A model generated the notes under the pieces. The model ran no database searches. It saw only the letters and a program-made list of their open reading frames with translations, and was not told the DNA's origin. Source: Palsa-504 sp963839095 (GTDB taxonomy: Bacteria; Actinomycetota; Actinomycetes; Streptosporangiales; Streptosporangiaceae). From it: DNA of 64,000 nucleotides. Below are positions 27,712-36,427 of this stretch, in pieces (the first letter of the stretch is position 1; each line of letters opens with the position of its first letter). A program made the translations under genes and the position numbers. The DNA is taken from positions 124,001 through 188,000 of the forward strand of contig CAWIUF010000001.1 of assembly GCA_963839095.1 (NCBI GenBank). The letters run 5' to 3'.

Positions 27712-28485
27712 TCAGAACGGCGTGTGTCGAGCCAGTGGGTGAGCAGCGCCTGATCGCCGAGGACCTCGACGGCGGGATCGTCGGCCGGGATCCGGCGGGT
27801 GAGGAGGAGCAGCAGGCGGGCGGCCGGGCCGCGGACCGCGACGTCGGCCTTGGCGTGGCCGGGCTCGACGGTGAGGCCGGACGGCGTGCGGGTGACCAGC
27901 CACTCCCCCGTGTTCGGACAGCCCGGGGTCGGTGGCGTGGAAGTGCAGGGTCTGGCCGTCGCCGCCCAGCTCGCGGGCGCGGGCCGGGTCGATCGTGGTG
28001 GCCACGACGAGACCGAGCCACTCGTCGACCCCGTCGGCGGCGAACCCGGGATCCAGGTCGACGTCCTGGCCGGCCGCGAGCTGGGCGTCGGCCAGGTGGA
28101 CGGCGGCCTCGTGCGCCCGGCGGCGCGCCCACCAGCGGGCCGGGCGCGGGCCGGTGAAGGTCCACACGGGTTCGTCGCCGACGGCCGTGACCGCCTCGGC
28201 GACCAGGTCGGCGCTCTCCTTCAGCCATGGGCCGTGCTGGGCCGGGTCGTCGGGCAGCTTGCCGTTCGGTACGTCGCGGGTCGAGACCGGGACGGTGGCG
28301 CGGGTGGCCACGATCTGGGCCGCCCACCGGTGGCCGCGCCCTACGTGGGTGGCCAGCTGCCTGAACGTCCAGCCCGGGCAGGCCGGTACCGGCCGGTCCA
28401 GGTCACCGTCGATGATCCGGGCGAGCTCGGCGGTGCAGGCGCGGAGCTCGGCGTAGAAGGGGTCATCGTCAGCTGGCGCGGTCAT
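27712..28485 (-). CDS. maleylpyruvate isomerase family (mycothiol-dependent/DinB-like) protein, one shift
   Basis: This ~255-residue protein carries the N-terminal mycothiol-type domain: RPVPACPGWTFRQLATHVGRGHRWAAQIV (metal His), with GPRPARWWARRRAHEAAVHLADAQLA carrying the R..HE..H motif. A shift near 27905 breaks the C-terminal domain (GEWLVTRTPSGLTVEPGHAKADVAVRGPAARLLLLL), which is the usual partner domain. The family opens maleylpyruvate or other mycothiol adducts; the exact reaction here is unknown. Confidence 0.82.
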   Translation of the reverse strand: MTAPADDDPFYAELRACTAELARIIDGDLDRPVPACPGWTFRQLATHVGRGHRWAAQIVATRATVPVSTRDVPNGKLPDDPAQHGPWLKESADLVAEAVTAVGDEPVWTFTGPRPARWWARRRAHEAAVHLADAQLAAGQDVDLDPGFAADGVDEWLGLVVATTIDPARARELGGDGQTLHFHATDPGLSEHGGVAGHPHAVRPHRRARPRQGRRRGPRPGRPPAAPPHPPDPGRRSRRRGPRRSGAAHPLARHTPF

Positions 28486-28582
28486 GGGCGTCCTCTCTCA
28501 CGGCGACGTGCCGCTAGCGTAAACGGGGTGGGCCGCCGGCAGCGGGCGGGGTAGCGGAAAGTCGCGGAAACGGGGTTTAGTG

Positions 28583-29110
28583 ATGACACAGGCTCATCCG
28601 GTGCTGGCGGGCCGGCGGGTCAGGATCCGGCCGGGGCGCCCGGGTGACGCCGCGCGGCTGCGGGAGATCCTGGCCGAGCCGTCGGTGTCGCAATGGTGGG
28701 GTGAACCGGATCCGCTGGACGTGATCGAGGATTGCCTCCGGGGCGAGGGCGAGGAGATCCTCCTGGTCATGGAGATCGGCGGGCAGGTGGCGGGCGGGAT
28801 CCAGTACTCCGAGGAGAACGAACCCATGTACAAGCACGCGGGGATCGACATCTACCTCGGCACCGGTTTCCAGGGCCAGGGGGCGGGAACCGAGGCGGTC
28901 GCGCTGCTGGCCCGGTACCTGTTCTCCGAGCGCGGCCATCACCGGATCACGATCGACCCGGCGGCGCACAACGACCGGGCCATCCGCAGCTACGCCAAGG
29001 TGGGCTTCCGGCCGGTCGGGGTCATGCGCCAGTACGAGCGCGGGCCTGACGGGCAGTTCCACGACGGCCTGCTGATGGACCTGCTCCGCGACGAGCTGAC
29101 CGCAGTGAGC
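28583..29110 (+). CDS. GNAT family N-acetyltransferase (AAC(6')-like), no in-frame stop nearby
   Basis: This acetyltransferase has RVRIRPGRPGDAARLREILAEPSVSQWWG, then GIDIYLGTGFQGQGAGTEAVALLARYLF (CoA loop GQGAG) and HRITIDPAAHNDRAIRSYAKVGFRPVG, the AAC(6')-Ib-like group. The domain ends at LLMDLLRDEL near 29100. The frame then stays open to 30166, running antisense over an NTF2-like gene and on past a YciI gene, so the real stop was probably lost to a one-base shift (a TGA is available two bases away). The ATG at 28583 follows a GTG. Resistance is not implied. Confidence 0.82.
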
Positions 29111-29134
29111 CGCTGGGCTAGCGAGGCGTGGACG

Positions 29135-29512
29135 CTAGGGCGCCGGGATCAGGGTGCCCTGGTGGAAGTAGACGCGCCAGCCGTCCGGGGTCCGGAGCCA
29201 GAGGGAGCTGCGGCGGGCGCGCCGCTCGCCGCGCTGGCTGACGTAGGTCAGGTGGATCACGTCGTCCGCGAGCCGGGCGCCGGCATCTCCGTGGCGGTGA
29301 TGAGCGGCTCCTCGCCGCCCGGCTCCTCGGCGGCCAGGGCGGTGATCATGTCGGCCTGGGACCAGCGGCGGCCGGAGGCGCCGAACTCGGAGAATTCCGG
29401 GTGCAGCAGCGCTTTCACCTCACCGGGCGCCGCGCGCACCTGGGGCTGGAGCAGCCACAGTTCCCGCTCGATCACGGTCCGCACGTCCTGGTCGGCCGGC
29501 AGTGAGTTCCAT
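29135..29512 (-). CDS. NTF2-like/DUF4440 family protein (shifts at both ends)
   Basis: This small ~125-residue protein has an NTF2-like fold: VRTVIERELWLLQPQVRAAPGEVKALLHPEFSEFGASGRRWSQ, then TATEMPAPGSRLADDVIHLTYVSQRGERRARRSSLWLRTPDGWRVYFHQGTLIP. A shift near 29268 separates the parts. The ATG at 29512 is one base out of frame with the conserved SLPADQ start, so the exact start is unsure; a GTG at 29484 is in frame. The function is unknown, and this fold is common in actinomycetes. Confidence 0.65.
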
Positions 29513-29565
29513 GCCGACGAAGCTAGCGGCCGCGGATTGTCGGCGGCGGTCAGTAGGGTGCGGAC

Positions 29566-29883
29566 ATGGCCAACTTCGCGGTGCGGCTGGTGCACGGGCC
29601 GGGGTGGGATGCCTCGCGGCCGATCAGGAGCCAGGATGGCTGGGACGAGCACGCGGCCTTCATGGACGGGCTGGTGGACGACGGGTTCGTCATCCTGGGC
29701 GGCCCGGTCGGCGAGGGCGAGCCGCCGGATGAGACCCTGCACGCGGTCGAGGCGGCGGACGAGGACGAGATCAGGGCGCGGCTGGCGCGGGATCCGTGGG
29801 CGCGCGCCGGGCTGCTGCGGGTCGGCACGATCGAGCCCTGGGCGCTCTGGCTCGACGGCCGTCGCGGGAAGCCAGCGCCCTGA
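29566..29883 (+). CDS. YciI family protein
   Basis: This ~105-residue YciI protein has a dimeric ferredoxin-like fold. It has AVRLVHGPGWD, the DEHAAFMDGLVDDGFVILGGPVGE block with the conserved His and Gly-Gly, and HAVEAADEDEIRARLARDPWARAGLLRVGTIEPWALWL at the end. It runs alone, convergent with the alpha/beta hydrolase by ten bases. The reaction is unknown. Confidence 0.88.
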   Translation: MANFAVRLVHGPGWDASRPIRSQDGWDEHAAFMDGLVDDGFVILGGPVGEGEPPDETLHAVEAADEDEIRARLARDPWARAGLLRVGTIEPWALWLDGRRGKPAP

Positions 29884-29893
29884 CCAGCCAGGC

Positions 29894-30772
29894 TCAGGCA
29901 GGCCGCGGGCTGGTGAAGCGCTGGACGAAGGCGAGCGCCGTCTCGGCCACCTCGCGCCAGCGGCTGTCAATGGTCAGCGCGTGCCCGCGGCCTGGCATCT
30001 CGACCATCTCGGTCACGTCGGCATTGCGCTGCTGGTGCTGGTAGGACGCGCGGGTGATGGCAGGCGGAGCGGTGTGGTCTTTCTCGCCGGAGATCAGCAG
30101 CATCGGGCCGCGGCGGGGGTTCTCCGTGTCGACCTTGGCTTCGGTCCACGGGTTGAGGTTGGCTGATGCGCCCTGGAACAGGGGCAGAGCGGCCGCGGGT
30201 ACCGCAAAGGTCTCGTACAGCTGCTTCGCTTCATCCTCGGTCACGGCGTTGGCGAAGGCATACCGGAACTGGTCGTAGGTCACCGGCACCGCGCGGTGCC
30301 GGTTCGCCGGGTTGCTCAGGGCCGGACCCGCTACCCGCAGCGCCGAGATCGGGAGCGGCAGCACGCCACGGAACGGCGCCGGGTCGATCACCACCGAGAC
30401 CGCGGCCAGGCCGCGGCGGGCCAGGATCTGCGCCAGCAGGCCGCCGAACGAATGGCCGATGACGGCTGGCTTGGCGGCCAGCCCGGCGATGATCGCGCCG
30501 AAGTGGTCCGCGACCTGGCTGATCGACTTGCCCGCGAATACTTCGGGATGCTCCCGGGCCTGCTCGGTGGTCTCGGGATCGTCGGGCCATCCGGGGGTCA
30601 GCGCCGCGTAGCCGGCCGCCTCGAACAGCTCCGCCCAGCGGTCCCAGCTAGTGGGGAGCAGGAACAGGCCGTGGACGAACACGACCGGGGTGAGCCCGGA
30701 GGCGTTGGCGCGCTCGACTTGCTCGGCTTCGTGAGCGGCGATGACCGGGGTGCTGGGCTGATTGGCGGGCAT
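29894..30772 (-). CDS. alpha/beta hydrolase
   Basis: This intact 292-residue alpha/beta hydrolase has the oxyanion strand VVFVHGLFLLPTSWDRW and the nucleophile elbow GHSFGG (Ser near residue 108). A late acidic residue lies in LLISGEKDHTAPPA and the catalytic His in MPGRGHALTID. The ATG at 30772 has AGGAGG just upstream. Immediately upstream on the same strand is a remnant of another hydrolase N-terminus that reads straight into this start. Confidence 0.9.
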   Translation of the reverse strand: MPANQPSTPVIAAHEAEQVERANASGLTPVVFVHGLFLLPTSWDRWAELFEAAGYAALTPGWPDDPETTEQAREHPEVFAGKSISQVADHFGAIIAGLAAKPAVIGHSFGGLLAQILARRGLAAVSVVIDPAPFRGVLPLPISALRVAGPALSNPANRHRAVPVTYDQFRYAFANAVTEDEAKQLYETFAVPAAALPLFQGASANLNPWTEAKVDTENPRRGPMLLISGEKDHTAPPAITRASYQHQQRNADVTEMVEMPGRGHALTIDSRWREVAETALAFVQRFTSPRPA

Positions 30773-30783
30773 GGTGGTTCCTC

Positions 30784-30840
30784 CTGATAGGTCGGCGAAC
30801 GCGCCGTGCACGAGCAGCACCGTCGGGATGCTGCCGTTAC
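30784..30840 (-). pseudogene. N-terminal remnant of a second alpha/beta hydrolase
   Basis: About 18 codons read GSIPTVLLVHGAFADLSGG, the unmistakable first strand and oxyanion loop (VLLVHGAFAD) of an alpha/beta hydrolase. They then pass straight into the ribosome site and start of the intact hydrolase. The rest of the gene is absent. On the other side a truncated LuxR-type fragment begins. Confidence 0.6.
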
Positions 30841-30848
30841 GGAAGTAA

Positions 30849-31843
30849 GCGGACCGCCAGGCGCTCGCGGCGCTGAACCTGCTGGCCGAAAGCGCGGCGG
30901 GCGCTCCGGTCCTGGTCGTCGCGGAAGATGCGCAGTGGCTTGACCACTCCACCAGTGACGCGCTGACGTTCGTCGCGCGCAGGCTGGAGTTCGAGCCGAT
31001 CGTCCTGCTCGCCGCGATCCGCGACGGCTTCGAGAGTCCCTTCAACGCCGCCGGGCTGCGCGCCCTGCACCTTGAGGCGCTGCCCGCGCTGGCGGCGGCG
31101 GCGCTGCTCGATAGCCGGGCGCCCGGGCTTCCCGAGCCGGTGCGCGAGCGATTGCTCGACGAGGCGGCGGGCAATCCGCTGGCCCTGCTGGAACTGCCGG
31201 CCGCCCTGGCCGATCTCGGCGGCGACGCGAGGCTGCCCGCGTGGCTGCCGCTCACCACACGGCTGGAACGGGCGTTCGCGGCGCGGGTGTCCGATCTGCC
31301 CGCCCCGACGCGGACCGCGCTGCTGGTCGCCGCCCTGAACGACAGCCCGCTGCTCAGTGAGGTGCTGGAGGCGGTGTCCGAGCTGGGAGACGCAGGACTG
31401 TCCGTCGACGTGCTGGAACCGGCGGTCGCGGCGCGGCTGGTGGAGATCGGCGACACGGAATTCCGCTTTTGCCACCCGCTGATGCGTACGGCCATCCGCC
31501 ACGACGCGAGCATCTCGCAGCGGCACGCGGCGCACGCCGCGCTGGCCACGGTGCTGGCGAGCCAGCCCGAACGCCGGGTGTGGCACCGGGCAGCTTCGGT
31601 CATCGGGCCGGACGAGCAGGTGGCCGGCGAACTGGAGGCGGCCGCGGCACGGGCCCAGCGGCGCGGCGGAACCGCCGTGGCCGTGTCAGCGCTGCGGCGT
31701 GCGGCCGCGCTCAGCGACGGCCGGCCTCGCACCGGCCGACTGCTGAACGCGGCGGAGCTGGCGTTCGAACTGGGCCGTCAAGACCTGGTGCTCGACCTGC
31801 TGAGCGAAGCCGAGCCGGCGGGCTGCTTCTACCCGCCAGCCAG
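30849..31843 (+). pseudogene. truncated LuxR-type (large AAA/MalT-like) regulator, middle portion
   Basis: The frame holds the ATPase middle of a large LuxR-family regulator: VLVVAEDAQWLDHSTSDALTFVARRLEFEPIVLLAAIRDG (Walker B and sensor), LLDEAAGNPLALLELPAAL and TRTALLVAALND. It then runs into the helical repeat LRRAAALSDGRPRTGRLLNAAELAFELGRQDLV. Walker A is missing at the front (an in-frame TAA lies at 30846) and the C-terminal LuxR helix-turn-helix is missing at the back. It ends where another truncated gene starts. Confidence 0.75.
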
Positions 31844-32379
31844 ATGGCCTCGGCCCAGGTCGGCCAGGCACCTGCCGGGCAACCCGGGCCCAGGCCCACG
31901 ATCGTGCTGGAGCACGGCGCCTGGGCGGATAGCTCGAGCTGGGACGGCGTGGTACAGCGGCTGCAGCGGCTCGGCTACACCGTCGACGTGCCGCCGAACC
32001 CGCTGCGCAGCCTGCCCGGCGACGCCACTTACCTAGCTGACTTCCTCAGCACCATCTCCGGGCCGGTCATCGTGGTCGGGCATTCCTACGGCGGTGCCGT
32101 CATCACCAACGCCGCCACCGGCAACACCCAAGTCAAGGGGCTCGTCTACGTCGACGCGTTCATTCCCGATATGGGCCAGACGCTGCTGCAGCTCGCGACC
32201 GCCCAGCCCGGATCGTGCGTGGCGCCGGCCGATCCCAGCACCGTATTCAACTTCGTGCCTTATCCCGGCGGCCCGTCCGGCGACGTTGACGTCTACGTCA
32301 AGCAGAGTGTCTTTCCTGGCTGCCTGGCCAACGGCCTGCCCGCCCGTCAGGCCGTGATGCTGGCCGGGCGGACGCCGGT
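31844..32379 (+). pseudogene. alpha/beta hydrolase truncated at its 3' end
   Basis: From the ATG at 31844 the frame reads PTIVLEHGAWADSSSWDGVVQRLQRLGYTVDVPPNPLRSL, VIVVGHSYGGAVITNAATG (nucleophile elbow) and LVYVDAFIPDMGQTLLQLA. The match to the family stops at FPGCLANGLPARQAVMLA. After that the frame is antisense to the VOC gene, with no stop. The last ~90 residues, including the catalytic His region, are gone. It follows the truncated LuxR regulator without a gap. Confidence 0.78.
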
Positions 32380-33135
32380 TCAGACGAAGCGGATCTGGGT
32401 GTTGCACAGCTCGCCGGCTGAGCCGGGCACGGTGGCGCGGTCGGTGGCGTGGAGGTCGACGGCGACGATGCCGGTGCGGCCGTCGCGGGCGGGCACGAAC
32501 CTGATGGTGCGGTGGCCGAAGGCGAGGTCGGCGCCGTCCGCGGTGGCGGCGGGCGGGTCGATGCCGATGATCGCGGCCCAGGTCTGGGCCATGGCGGCGG
32601 GGGCGCCGGGACTGGCCGTCGCGTCCACGGCCACGTCGACCGCCAGGATGTCGTCGGCCTTGCTGGTCCGGGACGCGTGGGCGGCCCGGGCGGCGGGGAG
32701 TTCGTCCCAGAACCACGCCTCGCGCGGCAGGAACTCGTCGAGCTCGAGAAGGACGCCGACGTCGAGCGGGTGCAGCTGGATGATGGTGCGGCCCATCGCC
32801 TGGGTCTCGACCGCGATCCGGACGCCGTGCTCGGCGGCTCGCTCCCTGACCCCGGCCAGCGACGGGACCTGGGTGGACAGCACCCAGCCGGACGCGCCGC
32901 CGACCCGGCGCAGCCAGCGGGCGACCGAATGGTCCGGCGTGGCCGGGGCGAGGACCTCGACGTAGGTGTCCGGGCCGACCGGGGCGGTGAAGTCGGCCAG
33001 GCCCATGGCGGCCAGCAGCGGGTCGCCGAAGCCGGGACCGAGGGCGAGCAGGTCGGTGGCGGTCCGCACGGCGGCCGCGTGGTCCAGGGTGGCGAAGCCG
33101 ACCTGGCGCAGCTGGGCCCACTGCTTCCCGGCCAT
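32380..33135 (-). CDS. VOC family (glyoxalase-like) protein
   Basis: This 251-residue protein has a glyoxalase-like domain at the front (LRQVGFATLDHAAAVRTATDLLALGPGFGD, then FTAPVGPDTYVEVLAP) and a second half, ILAVDVAVDATASPGAPAAMAQTWAAIIGID, as in two-domain VOC proteins. RFVPARDGRTGIVAVDLHATD is the end of the second module. It is intact and its start abuts the stop of the SDR gene. A ring-cleavage or detoxification role is possible but unproven. Confidence 0.85.
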   Translation of the reverse strand: MAGKQWAQLRQVGFATLDHAAAVRTATDLLALGPGFGDPLLAAMGLADFTAPVGPDTYVEVLAPATPDHSVARWLRRVGGASGWVLSTQVPSLAGVRERAAEHGVRIAVETQAMGRTIIQLHPLDVGVLLELDEFLPREAWFWDELPAARAAHASRTSKADDILAVDVAVDATASPGAPAAMAQTWAAIIGIDPPAATADGADLAFGHRTIRFVPARDGRTGIVAVDLHATDRATVPGSAGELCNTQIRFV

Positions 33136-33906
33136 CAGCGGCCGGTGTCCATGGTCGTGGCCTTGAGCAGCTTGGTCATGCCGCGCTCGTAGCGCAGCGG
33201 GTCGCGCGCGTACCTGGCCCGCGCGTCGATCGCCATGAAGTCGGTGTCGGCCACGTGCTCGCCGCGGTCCAGCGCGTCCAGGCCCGCGCGGGCGATGTCG
33301 GCCGGGTCTTCCTTGCGGCCCTGGACGTGGGCGGCCATCCGGGTGTCGACCGAGCCCACGATCAGCGCGGTCACCTCGGTGCCCTGGTCGGCCAGCTCGG
33401 AGCGGGTGATGCTGGACAGGAACAGCGTCGCGGCCTTGGCCGGGGAGTAGCCGCCCATGAACGGCGCGGGGAACGCGCCGGCCACCGACAGCACGTTGAC
33501 GATGTAGCCGCCGCCGTTGGCGCCGAGGACCGGCGCGAACGCCCGGGTCATGCTCAGCACGCCGAAGTAGTTGACTTCCATCTCGCGGCGGGCCGCGTCC
33601 GGGTCACCGGTCAGCACCAGCCGCTGGTTCTCGAACCGGCCCGCGTTGTTGACCAGGAGGTTCACGTCGGAGCAGGCGGCCGCGGCGGCCTGGACCGCGG
33701 CCTGGTCGGTGACGTCGAGCGGCACGACCTCGACGACCACGCCGAGCTGCGTCGAACTCGCCGGCCAGGCCGTCCGGGGCGCGGACGGCGGCGTAGATCT
33801 TCTTCGCGCCGCGGGCGGCCAGTTCGGCGACGATCGCCAGGCCGATTCCGCGGTTCGCGCCGGTGACCAGGGCCACCGAGCCGGCCGCCTTGCTAGGGCG
33901 CGGCAT
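33135..33906 (-). CDS. short-chain dehydrogenase/reductase (SDR, one shift)
   Basis: This ~255-residue NAD(P)-dependent oxidoreductase has the cofactor loop VALVTGANRGIGLAIV, the NNAGRF motif, the catalytic Ser in VLSVAGAF and YSPAK with the Tyr/Lys pair. A shift near 33757 lies after APDGLAGEFDA. GGAGG stands before the ATG at 33906. It overlaps the VOC gene by one base, so the two are probably co-transcribed. Confidence 0.88.
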
Positions 33907-33942
33907 AGCCACCTCCGCAACGTCGGGCGAACAGGCACGACA

Positions 33943-34905
33943 TTACTGGTCGCCACCGACCTGGACCTGCGATCCGTGCAGCTCACGGACGCAAACCGAA
34001 CAATAGAGGACAGGATGGAACTCTCCGCCGCAGACGGCGTGGGTGTAGAGGCTGGCCGGGCCCTCGGGGGCACGGAACCACCGGTCGCCCCACTCCAGCA
34101 TCACCATGACGTGCGGGAAGAAGGCCCGTCCCTTGTCGGTGAGGCGGTACTCGGCCCGGCCCGAGCCGGCCCTGGCCGGCACCGTCTCCAGCACGCCCAT
34201 CTGGCAGAACTTACGCAGCCGGTCCGAGACGATGGTGGGCGGCGCGCCCATCATCTCCAGCATGTCGGTGAACCGCCGGGCGCCGAGGAAGGCGGCCGCT
34301 ATGGCCGAGGCCGACCAGCGGTTGCCGATCAGCTCGATGGTCTGCGGCACCAGGCCGGGGCCGGGCGAGCCGCCGGCCGACCGGCGCCGGGTGGTGGCGC
34401 GCGGCACCGACCGCTCGAAGCCGCCGCTGGGGCCGAACGTCTGGCGCACGTCGTGGATCCCGGCCGGCTTACCGCAGGTCAGGCAGTGCATGACCGGTGA
34501 GAACGCCTGGCCGCACTCGGCGTGGCGCATCGGCGGCAGCGGCTCGATGTGCTCGGTCACCCAGACGGCTTCCCACGACCAGATGGTGAGGAGGACCTTC
34601 CAGAGATCGCGTCCTCGTTCGGTCAAAATGTATTCGTAACGGCGGGGTGCGTCCGAGTACTGAGCCGTGGTGAAGACCCCGGCCTCGGTCAGGCGCCGCA
34701 GTCGTACGGTCAGCACCGAGTTGGCGATGCCCAGCCGGTCCCGGAAATCCTTGTACCGGCGCACGCCGTCCTGGATGGCCAGCCGGGCGATGGCCAGGTT
34801 CCACTCGTCGCCGATCAGCCCCAGGGCGATGGCGTTGGAGTTCTCGGCGGGTGCGGGCTCGGTCTCGGTTTCGGTCTCGGGCGCCGCCGCAGGGTCAGGC
34901 CTCAT
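33943..34905 (-). CDS. HxlR-type regulator with two tandem winged-helix domains and two Cys/His clusters
   Basis: This intact 320-residue regulator contains two HxlR winged helices. The first covers about residues 25-115 (LGLIGDEWNLAIARLAIQDGVRRYKDFRDRLGIANSVLTVRLRRLTEAG), and the second about 190-275 (LIGNRWSASAIAAAFLGARRFTDMLEMMGAPPTIVSDRLRKFCQMG). Each is followed by a similar zinc-ribbon-like piece: HAECGQAFSPVMHCLTCGK and HAVCGGEFHPVLYCSVCVRE. Most HxlR proteins have one domain of ~110 residues, so this is a fused duplicate. An acidic TETETEP run lies near the start. It probably regulates the adjoining SDR/VOC or oxygenase genes. Confidence 0.88.
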   Translation of the reverse strand: MRPDPAAAPETETETEPAPAENSNAIALGLIGDEWNLAIARLAIQDGVRRYKDFRDRLGIANSVLTVRLRRLTEAGVFTTAQYSDAPRRYEYILTERGRDLWKVLLTIWSWEAVWVTEHIEPLPPMRHAECGQAFSPVMHCLTCGKPAGIHDVRQTFGPSGGFERSVPRATTRRRSAGGSPGPGLVPQTIELIGNRWSASAIAAAFLGARRFTDMLEMMGAPPTIVSDRLRKFCQMGVLETVPARAGSGRAEYRLTDKGRAFFPHVMVMLEWGDRWFRAPEGPASLYTHAVCGGEFHPVLYCSVCVRELHGSQVQVGGDQ

Positions 34906-34938
34906 GCTCCTACTAACGGTCAGGTGTTCCGTTGCTGT

Positions 34939-36421
34939 TCACCAGCCACGGAGGGAATTACCGGGCGCCCAGCAGCTGTGGGTGCCGCTGGCGATCCGCT
35001 CGGGCAGCTGAGCTCGCGCGATCGGTCCCCGGCCCACGTCGTTGGCGCGGAATACGACGCACTCGGACAGGTCCCGGTTCATGTCGACCGTGAGCGTCAC
35101 GAGATACGCGTCGTCTTCGTCCGTGCCGCCGACGCGCGGGGCGACGCCGACCTCGCTGCAGAAAACGCCCGGCTCGAACTGGTAGCGCTCCTCGCCGCCG
35201 GTCGCCGTGTCGTGCTTGACCAGCCCGTTGAACAGGAACCAGCCCGGCTCGTTGGTGGCAGCGTAAGTGTAGCGGTAGGGCCGTCCGCCGAACCCGCTGT
35301 TGATCGTGCCGAACTCGGTGCAGGTGTCCGACAGGTCCTGCTCGCGGCACGCGCCGGTGACCATGTTCATCCGCCACCGGTGCAGCCGGGTCTGCATCGC
35401 GTCCTGGGCCAGGAAGCGCCACATCCGGCCCTCGGGGCCGTTGGTCCCGGCCTGGGCTGGTTCCGGGCAGCCCTGGAAGAAGCCGTCGATGACGACCTCG
35501 TCGCCCTCTTCCCAGGCGTTGACCCAGTGCAGGACGAAGGTGGGGTCGAACTCGAACCAGCGGATGTCTTCGGCTGGCTCCGCGGCGCGGGATGACGCCG
35601 AGCCGGGTGGGCAGCTCGGGGTGGAAGCGGCTGGCGTACAGGTTCTTGGCGAGCAGCTCGGGTTCCCAGAACAGCGGCATGTCGTTGAGGATCGCGTAGT
35701 GCTCGGTGAAGGCCATGTCGTGCGGCAGGCGGGGCCCGGGCAGGTCGATCGGCACGTAGTGGACCAGCCGGTTTTGTTTGTCCACGACCCCGTAGTGCAG
35801 GTACGGCGCGGTGGTGCCGTAGTTGAAGAACAGGAGCTCGCCGGTGTGGTCGTCGACCTTGGTGTGCGCGGATACGCCTCGGTCTTGTGGAAATGATCCG
35901 CCCCAGGTGCACTTGCCCAGGTCGTCGAGCGTCAGCGGGTCGAGCCGGTACAGGTCGCCGCACTGGTAGAAGCTGGCCACGGCGACCCCGGCGTGCACGA
36001 TGACGTCGGTCGACGCGGCGTCCTTCATCCGGGTGCGGGCGCCCCAGCCGTCCTGTCTGATCGCCTGGGCCGGGTTCTCGGCGATGCCGGCCCACAGGGA
36101 GCGGCCGGCCTCCTGTTCGGCCAGCAGGCCGTCGGTGCGGACGAACCGGTTGCGGTAGGACACCTTCCCGTCCCGGAAGGAGACCTTGTGGATCATCCCG
36201 TCGCCATCGAAGGGGTGGTACCTGACGATGGCCGGGTGCAGCGGGTTCTCGGTGTTGCGCAGGTAGACGCCGTACAGGTCGTCGGGCAGCTCGCCTTGGA
36301 CTGTCAGCTCGTCGGCGTCGTACTCGATGCTCTGCGGGCGCCAGGCGCCGGACCGGTAGGGGTGGTCGTCGTCCTCCGGGAGCGTGCTGAGCAGCTTGGC
36401 GTAGACCTCGACGTCGGCCAT
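34939..36421 (-). CDS. carotenoid/stilbene cleavage oxygenase (one shift)
   Basis: This ~490-residue non-heme iron dioxygenase cleaves a C=C double bond in carotenoids, apocarotenoids or stilbene-like compounds. The four iron His positions are all placed: VSAHTKVDDHTG, LPHDMAFTEHYAILND, FVLHWVNAWEEGDEV and SGTHSCWAP. GVYLRNTENP and YHPFDGDGMIH are typical of the front. A shift near 35590-35600 splits the halves. The ATG at 36421 follows the thiolase stop by seven bases, so the two are co-transcribed. The substrate class is unknown. Confidence 0.87.
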
Positions 36422-36427
36422 TGGTTG

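Noticed and set aside
28583..29110. Aminoglycoside resistance by the AAC(6')-like and APH-like genes
   Set aside because: The folds serve many small molecules, and nothing in the sequence fixes an antibiotic substrate.
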